64,000 nucleotides of DNA from Anastrepha obliqua (lineage: Eukaryota > Arthropoda > Insecta > Diptera > Tephritidae). Below are positions 51,595 to 63,500 of this stretch, piece by piece (position 1 is the stretch's first letter; each line of letters begins with the position of its first letter). Location of the stretch: contig NC_072895.1 in assembly GCF_027943255.1 (NCBI RefSeq), positions 47,776,001 to 47,840,000 of the forward strand, in the 5' to 3' direction. Below the pieces are notes generated by a model, which was not told the origin of the DNA, searched no databases, and saw nothing but the letters and a program-made list of their open reading frames with translations. Both the position numbers and the translations under genes were made by a program.

Positions 51595-54500
51595 AAATTC
51601 ATGCCAAATAATTCGTTGCTCTGCGATTTGGTTTAGACTATAAAGAGTGGGCGCCGCTGGCGCTTCTAGCTTTGCCAACATGTTCCGCGTTATTATTCAT
51701 GTGATCTACTGCTGTGAAGTTAGAGCTGACGCATTGATAAGTGGTGCTTTTAGCACTCAATTGTAATTCAGCTTATTATTTTCAGACACACCGCTTTACC
51801 GTTTCTGGCAACAGCAATATATTTCATATTCACTTTCACGTGGGATGCGAGTAAGTCCAGGCGAAAGATGTGTAATGCTTGTAACTATGTAAAATGCCAT
51901 AAAATATGAATAATATAAAAACACATTTTTAATTTAAATTTCTAGTATCGAATGTGTCTTTTTTTGTAATGAATAATATTGCCCGAAAACTTCTTACCAT
52001 AAGTGCAAAATAGCGTTTCATATTTTTTACTAAGAATTTTGAAAACTTTGCATGGTATTCATTTTGTTAACTCATTCATACGCTGATGGTGCAGAACTAT
52101 TATCAAACAAATTAAAATTATTTTACTTAACATTCCCCATGGTGAACTCAAAGGCAGTTGAAAAGACCCCAATTATAAAAGTGATGAAATTTCGCACTCC
52201 AACGCTTCATACCATGCATAAGACAGCTAGCAGAATTCATGAGAATAGGGTAACAGCGTTGCATTGGTTCCAATTTGATTTGATTGAGCTTTATTGTACT
52301 CAAGAGAAAGGCGCCTGCATCGTTAAAAAGATGGAAGGAAGGCCTTGCAGTCAAGACTTTGCATACAAGAGAAAATCAACTATGTAATGGGTTCTTCTAA
52401 AAAAGTTGGGAGGGAAGTTCTAGTGTTCAAACGTCCCTTGGTTGTTATCGTAAGTTTATTTTCAATCTCAAATACAATTTCTTAAATTCTAATAAAAGAA
52501 ATAATTTTATAAACATAGTATCGACGTTATACACGCCAAGATCGCTTTGTTCTAATTGCTTATTCAATATGTTTTATCATGTGTTTCTTTTTTCTTTAGG
52601 TGCATATTTTCTTATTTATTCGTTACATGTAAAACTGAGCAAATAAATGGGGGTTTTCTTAAGTTTATTTCTTATTAATTTTTTCATATCTGTATTTGTT
52701 ATTTTGTAGAATATTTTTATTAGAATTAAGTTGCAAATAAATGCTAAGTTTTATTGTATTTGGTGGCGTATTATTGTTTTTAAAAAATCCTAAACTTGGA
52801 ATTCCTAAGCATTTACTTTGTTTTGCACGGCACTTTACAAAGAGCAAAACTTGTGTCTTATTACTTGTACATCTGTGGTCACTAACTACGATAGCAACAC
52901 AATATTTTGCACAGATTTTTCTATTTATTTATTTTTCACTTTTTTATCTTTTATTTATTTTTTTATTTAAATTTATTTCTTTACAAAAATATAGTTAACA
53001 AAATTTAGAAAAATTCAACAAATTTTCGTCAAAATTTCAAGTTTTTTAACCATTTCTTCCATATAACGAATGCTCGAAATTTTCTTTATGGACGAAAGGA
53101 AACAAAAAATTGTCAAAAATCACCGTGATTTTGATCTACTTCAAATCTTCATATTATTATACCAAAATTAAATGAGCTATTAAACTGCATACTCGAAATT
53201 TCTCTTAAGATTCTAATTAAAAAATTTGCAGTTTTACTGAAAATTTGTTGAACTTTTTAAAATTTTATTCAAAGTTCGAAACTGAGTTGTAATGTTTTTG
53301 TTATAGTCAAAACTATCGCGCTCCTATTGTTGTGTCACTCACGTATTTCATATATTTCAAAACTTACTTACTTAACCCAAGTCAAGTGGCAAGTTTATAC
53401 ATAGTCCTACCACCAAAATATTTTTATATATGTAATTATTTACTCGAAAAAAATGTAATTTAATGGATTGAATATATTTTTAAATGCTTTTATGCATGAA
53501 GTTGTGCAGCATACCCAGGCTCAATGACACCTCTAAAGTTTAATCAATAAACCAATCAACATCGTTTATTTTTAGTAGTCGTATTAGTATGCAGTAAGTT
53601 TTTGCTTCTTTTTTTATTTTGTTAAAGTGAACGTGAAGATGTTTAAACTGGTTTATGTGAACCATATTTTGAGTAGGTGAGCATGGCGAAATGCGTTTGA
53701 GTAGCCAAAGATTCATAGCTTATTTCCACTGCAAACAAAAATGGTGAAAATGAATTGGATTTGTGTTTTTAAGTGTAGAGGAAATTTGAATGTGAGCAAA
53801 TCATGAGGATGATGACTAAATGCTATTGTGGTTAAGTGTATATTGAAAAAAGTAAATAATTATCTAACTAAAAAGTAATGTATACATATTTACCAAATCA
53901 ATTTGAATTTGTGAAGCTTTAGCACATTAGTTATATAAATACTTTTTGCACTACCTTCGGTATTTCATTGAACGCAATTAAATCATTTGCTATTACTCGT
54001 ACAGGAGAAGAGTAAACACCCGTGTCAGCACATCTCTTATCTGTTTCTAAAAGCTACAGTCATACAATTAGTTTGATTGTAATTAAGTCAAGTGATGGAA
54101 TGTGCTAATTAAACATGATCTCCTTGTGATCATTGTGTGGGTAATGTTAGACGCTAAAATTAACGCTTGCATTAGCGTTCGACTCACGATAAACGACATT
54201 CATGAATTTACCGGTTGAGTGCAACCACGCTTCAACGTTGCTGCACAAAAAAACTTAAAGAAAAGAGTTCCTAACCAATTTTCGGATAAAAATTAAGTCC
54301 TGCTTTTAGAAAAAAAAAAAACAAAATAAGTATATAAAAAATATATATAAGCATAAAAAATTTAAGTAATGATTTTAAGTGAAATTTACGCCAAAAGTCA
54401 AATGGCAGCCGCCATAGCCTTGCCACTTTAAATGTTAGACTGCGAGACTAGGGCTCAACTGCTGAACATGGAGACTAAAAATATGTAGCCCATGAGAATG

Positions 54501-57500
54501 CCGGTAAGCATTTTCAGTTTGTCCTTTGACAGGGTTATAACTTGCCTGAATCTCTTTTGATTATACCCGCCAGTAGCCCCCATAATTTGGTGCCAGCTTA
54601 CGTCTCGTTAACTTAAATCTTTCACTTCTAAGCTCCTCCTCGATGATGTTCCATATTTTCCCTTTTGTGATGGCAAGGAAGGACTCAAGTCTTATTAGTA
54701 ACAATCGCTAGTTCCCAGGTATACCTTTTATATCTTGGGGCCTATATAAGCCGAATGCGATTGTGCATTCCTAGTAAATTCAGTTTCTCGATGCACTCAA
54801 GGCGTATTGAGGATTCAACCTCAAGGGATGACAACGCTTTGAGTGCCCCTTGACCGTCGCTCAGAATGGCAATTCGCTCAATCAGGAGGTTACCACCCAC
54901 AGTCGGTTCTACGTAACCGGAACGAACCGGACTTGTATCCGGCGAAGGACTGTCACTTCAGCAGCATTCCTCGTATATGCATGGGAAATGTTTACAACAA
55001 CATACTAAGTTGATCTCTCCAGATAGATAGATAGCTTTCGATGGAAATTGTTGGGAAAAACCTCCCATCGGCACATACGGCTTTAGTTTGGGGTAATATA
55101 ATCTAGCGATTTTACATTCAGGTGTCTCTGAGCGATTTATATGCCAGTTTACGTAAGCTACGCCAATTTCACATAACTTGTGAATTAATTTGTATTTAGT
55201 TTTTCAAACAAGTAGCAACTCTCTCCAAGAATATTTTCGAAATTAATCTTAAACTTCTTTCTGTTGACACCCGTATTATGAGTTATTTGTTTTAAGTTTA
55301 ATTAAATACTTCTTAAATAGGTGGCAACTCTCATTAAAAATATATTTTATCACAATTCAGGTTATAAACAATTCATTTGTTCAATTTTATCGGAATCCGT
55401 CTAGCCGTTTCGGCGTGAAAAGGTAACAAACATATTCACAAGCTTTCACATTTATAAATTACTTAGTAGGGACTAGTTTGCAGGCATATAGGCAAATATG
55501 AACGTATAATGATACAATATTATGTACATACTTTTCCACCGATGAAAATTTCTAAATTTAGTTAATTATTTTTTAATTTTTATTAAAAGCATTTCCCCCT
55601 TTTACTTTCAGGTGTTTTAACGGATATACAAGATGACTTTAATATCGGTGACGATGATGGCGGTCTCCTACAAACCGCCTTTGTGCTCTCCTATATGATT
55701 TGTGCTCCAGTATTCGGCTATCTCGGTGATCGTTATTCGCGTCGTTGGATTATGGCCACCGGTGTACTGCTATGGTCCACAACAACGTTGCTCGGCTCGT
55801 TTATGGGTAGCTTCGGTAGCTTCATTACATTCCGTGCATTGGTGGGCATTGGTGAAGCTTCTTATAGTACTATAGCGCCTACAATTATATCGGACTTATT
55901 CGTACATGATTTACGTTCGAAAATGCTGGCGTTATTCTATTTTGCGATACCTGTGGGTTCAGGATTCGGGTAAGTTCACTTGCAGAAAAATGATATTCGA
56001 GCATTCGGAGTATTTAGACTCAACAGCAACTTTTACTGCATTTTTTGTATTTGCTTATGGATTTTACACCAAACAAAATGGCAAAACTTATTCTTAAAAA
56101 GAATTACAATACTGAGAAACCCCAGTCTAGATTACTCTACAGCATTTCGTTAGAATTTAAAATATATGTATAAAAAGATTTAAACTGAATTCAACTGTAA
56201 ATGACTTTCTAACGCAATTTTTTTAATTAATTATTATATTTAGTTACATACCAGAGTACTTTTTGTAGTTTAATAGATTTCGCTGAAACCTTATTCTCTT
56301 AAAAGAATCACTCAATTTTAATACTATTTAATTCAATTATTTTTATTTTTAATGATAATATACAAACATGACTTTCTTTAATCCTCTATTTTTCCAAAAA
56401 TAGATAACGTACATAAAATTATTCTATTAAAATCCGGGTGCTCTTCTCACATTGCAGCTGTACATTCGTAAATATTTTCAAATTGCAAATTGTTGATAAG
56501 AAATTTATTATTGGCTTGAAAAATTAGAATCAAAACCCGCCTTTTATATGTAGCTGCATACATACCAAACATATGTGCGCGTATGTGTTGTAATGTTGAG
56601 TCATTCACCTCTAAGCTGACATTCCAATTTAAAATGTAAATTCGTTCATCGCGTGATTTCAGCAAGATTGTGCAAAAATAATAATTCTGCTTATTGTTTA
56701 TTATTATAAAGGTCTTCCGATCAAGTGACAGATCGCGTGCTTTCACATGCATTCCCATGGCCATGCGAGAGACAAGAAAAAAAGACAGGTCGAAAGGGCG
56801 TTGCCTGTTGTCAATTGAATAAAATTTTTGGAATTTTTTATTAAGGAAAAATGTTCAATCAATTATAGAACTACCAGCACAATGTCTTTAAAGAGTTCAC
56901 AATTTATTTCACGTATTACATTTCTTTGTTCAACCGCTTTGCTACGGGGGTCGCTCAAAAGTCTGTAAATTTTGTATTTATTTGTACAAGTGTTTTTTTT
57001 TTAAGATATTTTTTCCAAAGACAAAACTCATTTGATTAGGTTTTTCATTTACTATGTTTTGATATTTACAAATTATGAAAATTTATTTCCATGTTCAGTA
57101 CTCAGTAAAAATTGTGTTTCGTCCAGTTTTTGCACAACTTGGTGACTATTTACGACACAATTGAAAATTTTCTGACACTTTTGATCCCTTTTACACTCTC
57201 TGGTGATTGCGTAGAGTGTGACTGAAGAAAAAAAATAGCCGTCCAGTCCTCCAGTGTTACTTACGTAACTACAGGATTCAATTTATCGAAGCCAGCACAC
57301 TAATTGGGCGCTCGATTCACTGCGTCTGCGTTACCAGCTTGTCCAACTCAAAAGTGAAAGAAAACAAAAATACCCGGATTGAAATGGAATTTTAAGAGTA
57401 ATATGGCGCGAAGTTATTTTAGAAGAGGTATGAATGCGAACTGAGAGAATGTTTTAAAATAGCATAGGAGATAGTTGTTTAAGAGCAAAAAATTTTAAAC

Positions 57501-60500
57501 AAACCTATAAAATGACGCCAGCTCCACAACTGGTTCTGTCAAATTCACTAAGCACCGAGTAGTGGTACTATGATTTGCACAAACATCGGTATTTTCTTAA
57601 TTGTGCGTTCTAGCTAGGCACCACAAAACTTTGTTCAGTGATAAGCAAGACTGTTGCATTTGGAGCGACAATAATCCGCAGATAGCTCATTAATTAGCGA
57701 TTAATACCGAAAATTGCAGCCAGTCTAGAGCGGTGCCCAAAAAAGGTTGTTGTTGTCGTTACAGCGTGAACATTCACAGTCCAGGGCCGGATATAAATCC
57801 AGGTCGTACCTGTAACGAAGAACCTAGTGTCTTTGGAACGGCCTAACATTTTTTGAACAGAGTCTTGAATGCCTCTGGCTTCTTACATATGCCTCCCGAA
57901 AGAATTGTTCAGTGTTAATAATATCTCCAGAAACTTCTTTATTTTTTGGTCGCCAACCTTACCCACCATTCGTGATATGTTCTAAAAAGTAGTAAAAAAA
58001 TAGTGCTGAAACTATCTACATACATATCTATTAAAAAATCTCATTTCCCAGACTCTTGCCTGTTTTACTTGAATTTATAATGCTACACTTCAAAAGAACA
58101 CCCTTTACCTAATTACACCCCGCGACAAAACGATAGCACACTTACATTTTGATTATTATTACTATTATATTTTTATTTTTTTTATTTTTTAATTGTTAAA
58201 TATTTTTGTGTAAAAGTGTAACTCATTGTCTGATAAGAATCTATACGGTTTTTCAAATTTCTTGTACAAATTAGAAAAATTCCTCAAACTTTTCATAGCG
58301 ATTATACGTTCGACCCAAATTGGGGGACATCAGAATTCGTTTTAGAGGTATGGTTCCTTCGGCAAAGTTTCTTATTTTGATCCCTAGAATATGATTTTCA
58401 CAGAGCAATGGGCGATTTTTTTGCCTCCCCACAAATCGACCCGGCCTAGTACATACATATATTTTTTATCACCTATCATTTAGAACTTCTTTTCTTGATA
58501 CAATCATCTAAATTCCACGCGTACAAAAGGTCAATTAGTGGCAGGAATTTTATTATTGACTTTGTCAATTCAAATTTAAATCAATTACAAAATTTTCGTT
58601 CACATCAAATTTGTTTGTGCAGATAAAAATACTATTACTTCTGCGTATTGGTTGCATTTGGCAAATAAAGAAATTCATAAATTATCATTATTAAATTTTT
58701 CGAAATGACCCTCCCATCCTATCACGCCAATACAAATGCACAATGCGTAATTTATGAGTTACATACACATACAATACTTATATACATACACATGTATATA
58801 AGTACATTTGCACTCAACTCGTAGAAATTCCAGAGCTTCTCTTATTACACCTACAAGTTAGCGGTATATAAAGGGGGCAAAATGCATTTTACGTTTTTGT
58901 TAATATACAATGCCAACCTCTTACGTAAATGATATTTAATTAAAGACTGCATGTTTGTGCGCCCTTAAATAAGTAAATATTCATTTAATTAACTGTAATT
59001 TGTAATTGATTGATTTCTTTATTTAATACTTACGGGTATATTGTACATTTATAATACAATATGCAGTAAAGAACTGTTTAGCTATGCGCGCAACACATAC
59101 AAATTTACGTATTCTTGTATATGTATGTGTCTGTATAGCAGTCATATAGAAATGCTTATTTGATATGATAATTTTGCTGTTACTTATTTTTAAGTAATCT
59201 ACTCGGTATTGATTTATCTGTTATTGTTGCAACAACCTTCTTTGACACTGCTGAGGTCTGATAGAAGTCTGATTTTTCGCTTGTATGGAACCAAAGAAGA
59301 ATAGGTGTGAGATCAGTTGTTTAGGGCGTTCAAATATCTTAAATAGATATTTTGACTATGTTGCCCTCTGTTCTGAAAAAGTAGGAGTCTAAGTTCCTTG
59401 CTGTTCTCATGAATCAAGTCGAGTCCTGTGGTGATTGGTTTCGGATAACGTCAATCACGGAAGATAGTGTCTGTCTACCATGCCTAGCAAACCTTTATTA
59501 GTATTGTGTTAAGCGCCTTTGAAAAAACAGTTTATTTGACCTAAGCATTATTTAGTTTAAATCAATAAAACCTAAACGTTCATAAAACTATTTCATATTT
59601 GTAATAAATCTTTATTAGGATGATTTAATGGATTGCATTAGAAATTCAGTAATTTAATAGACGACAGGTAAAAAGTACTAAGTCGATTTGTTCCGTCTGT
59701 AAGATGTGCTATAGATGATGCGTAAAATGCATAAGATGCGTATTTTTTCATACTTGTCCCAACCGGCAACCATAACGAACCGTTGTTTTCATCGAGATTC
59801 GAGATAGATATTTGCTACTTGATTCTCTATTGGATTTCAAAGCTGACTTTTTTTATTGCTGGTTTCCAAGAAAATGAAGTCTACTGCTGAAAAAATTTTG
59901 TAAAAAGAATAAATAATATTCAGATTTATACAATATGAAAAATTTTCATTTATTAAAATGAAATTAATTTTTTAAATTTATGTGAATCCCGCTATGCAAC
60001 TTTCAGAGGAAAAAAAAATCCGGAGATGTTTTTCAAAAACGACAAAACAAAATTTTCTCCAAAACTTTTGAACAAATTTTTTTTTTTAAAGTACACTTTA
60101 TCCTAAAAAATAAATTATTTTTTTTTGAAAAAGTAGGTTTTGTCCTAAAAAAAAACAAACAAACAAATTATTATTTTTTTTCCAACATTTTCTAGGAAAC
60201 TTTCAGGTTAAAAAAATCTAGGTTATGTTTTTCAAAAATGACAAAAAAATGTGTTTCCAACACTTTTTGAAAAAAAATTGCTTTAAAAGTACACTTTGTC
60301 TTAAAAAATAAAAAATTAAAAAGTATAGTTTATCTTGAAAACAAAATTTTTTTTAAGTATATTTTATTATAAAAACCCCAAAAGCAAATTTAGAAAAGTA
60401 TATTTTATCCTAAAAAAACAAACGAAAAATTTTATATTAAAAATAACCGAAAATATTTAACTTTCGAAAACTATGCCTAAAATTTGAATCTTTATACTAT

Positions 60501-63500
60501 AAAGGTGAATGTCTGTACGTTGTCCGCGCATCACTACGAAACGACAACACCAAATGACGTAAACATTTTTATACATTCATATTTTCACCCAATGAAGGTT
60601 ATAGGCATGTTTTTATGATGGAACTCCCTTCCCACAGCCCCCAGGCCGCGCCACCACTCCCATTCGTCAGTAATAATCGAATATTTGCTTAAATTTAATC
60701 TTAAAAATCCTAGTTTTTCCTATTTCCCACTATTTATAGCACACTCTAGACTTCATAATCCGCATAAGCTGTTCAACTATGACCCAAATGCAAAGTTCAA
60801 AAACGGTTTGAGATAGAAAATTAATAAAAATAATTTTGCTTGATATTTTTCTGATTGGTTGTTTTGATTTTATTTAACGAGGCATAGCAACGGATGCCGG
60901 GTATTGTAATATTATATTATGGTTATTAATAAAAAATTATTTTCTATGAAATTATTGTTTGTAATTCTTTTATATACATATCCTAAATCCCTCAAAACTA
61001 CTACTACGCGAGCGGGGCCGCGGGTTAAAGCTAGTATTGAATAAATCTCGAAATAATAATTATTTTTTTTTTTTTTAATTTACTTATTATACTCAAGCCT
61101 ACAAATAAACCAATTTTCGGAAAAGTTGACGACAGCTTCCAAAATACTTACATAGAATAGCTCCACTTCAAACTTATAGACGCCGAGACGCTGGGTGCCG
61201 AGACACGTACTCTGACTGCTTGTATGACAATAGAGCGTATTTGGTCCAACCCTCGTTCAAGTCCACTCTCATTCGTTTCTCTTATTTATCCAGCTTCGAA
61301 AAAGTAGAAAGATTAACGCAAAATATTTCATAAATTTTCGTTTGAAAATTTTAAGTAACTTATCAAAATTGTATTAATGCAATTGACATTGAAGGTTGTT
61401 GTAGCGTCATAACATGGGGAATTATACTATAATGGGGATTGCTGCTGGAGTAACAGTTCTTGGCCGAATATAAATTTGGGACGTTCCGGTAACGCCCCGG
61501 TAATGACATTACACATTACATTGAATATCATCTCTGCTGGCAAAAAGTGGTTCTAGCTTTTATATTTATGAAAAATACATCGCAGAAAGTTATATTTTAT
61601 TATATTTATTTTGTCTGGTAGTAAAGTTCATGCATACTGAATACTTCAAAAAGAGGTCTCATGTCACTGTTGATTCTGAATATTTTTTTTATTATTTTTT
61701 ATTTCAACATTTTAAATATATTTTTTATCTAATTTCTTTTCTCATTCCTTTGTAGTTATATAGTCGGCTCCGAGACCGCACGTTTGGCCAACGACTGGCG
61801 TTGGGCCTTGCGTGTCACACCTATTCTTGGCATTGTGGCTGTTGCGTTGATACTATTAACCAAAGAACCCGAGCGTGGTGAGAGCGAAGGCTCACACAAT
61901 TTGGAACCTACTAGCTACACTGAAGATATAAAGGACTTAATGAAGAATCATTCATTTATGCTTTCGACAGCCGGTTTCACATGCGTTGCCTTCGTAACGG
62001 GCGCTTTGGCTTGGTGGGGTCCGAAATTCATATATCTAGGCATCAAGATGCAGCCAGGCAATGAGGAACTATCGTTGAATGAGTGAGTATATTAAAAGAA
62101 AAAGGGAAAAATAGTATATAAAAAAATATAATAATTTTGTTTGCGGATAATTGCAAAAAAATGACAAACATATGCGATGAATACGTACAGGGGCGAACAT
62201 ATTATAACTAAGTGCATGATGATTTTTTTTCATATTTTCAAAGTTTTTCGAGTTATTTTGTTTTATATATTTTTTATTTATTTACTTTTTTTAACCTTTT
62301 TTCATTTTTTCCCCAAAACCATAAGTGAAACTTTCAACCTTTGGCATGTTAATGCTCACTCGAAAATTTTCTAAAATTTCAGCTTTAGAAGTGTAAAGTT
62401 TAGCTTAAAAATGTGTTAAACTTTTCTAAATTGTATATAAAGTCTGAAAGTTTAATTTATATGCTTTGGTTAAAGAATAAATCATTAAAACCAAATAACA
62501 AACAAATTTTAAAATTAATAACGAAAAACATTGTAAATCAAAAAAGTCAGCATGCTCTCAGTTATGCTCGCCCCAGTAAACGCATAAATATTTAATATAT
62601 ACATATATATGTATATGCGCCTTCATATTATATTTATTTATAACATAGAAATTGACAATTTGAAACATATGCACATAATTCCCATTTGAAAAACTAGCGT
62701 ATCGTACAAGTTTGGCATCATCGCTATGATAGCTGGACTAATTGGTGTACCATTGGGATCGCTGCTCGCTCAGCGTCTACGACCAACTCACGAGAGTTGT
62801 GATCCATACATTTGTGCCTTCGGTCTACTCATATCAGCGCCAATGGTCTACATGTCGCTGGTAACACCACAAACCTCAACCTCGTTCTGCTTTTTGTTCG
62901 TCTTTTTGGCACAAGTGACGCTGAATCTGTGTTGGTCCATTGTAGCTGATATTTTGCTGGTAAGAAAACGAAAAAGACAAAAAAGAAAAATGAAAATTAT
63001 TGGATGAAAAGGCGAAGTGCAATCATCAGCAAATGTATAAAGAAAAACAAAGCAAAAAGAGAATCACTGCCACCCTGTCTGCTCCACTGCGCGTTATACC
63101 AAAATGTGTTTAAGAAGCTTGTACGATCGCTAATTGCTACGACTGTTAACAAATCAAATATTTTATTGCCTTAGACTTTTTTTTCTAATATGCGCTTTTG
63201 ATTTAACACGAGTTTTCTTGTTTAAATGCTTTCTACTGGATATTAAATTTTTTTCTTTCTATTTTCTTTGTTTTCCCCCTTTCTCCTAAATCTCTAAACT
63301 AAAAATATCAACTTTAAATTCGCACAAAACTCGAAACGATTATTTGTTTTTCTGAAACAAAAAAAATTAACAGCGTTTCGCTACGTTTTGGCATTATTAC
63401 AATGACAGCTGGTCTAATTGGTGTACCGCTCGGACCAATTTTGTCGCGTGCGGTTGCCAGTTACAAAAACAACGCCGATCCCTTGGTGTGCGCCTTTGGA

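Noticed and set aside
52052..52387. A host gene nested in the spin intron
   Set aside because: 112 codons with no recognised domain or gene signals; listed only as an unrecognised frame.
62083..62697. An extra spin exon between exons 3 and 4a
   Set aside because: Open frames at 62177 and 62413 lack splice sites in phase and resemble no MFS segment.
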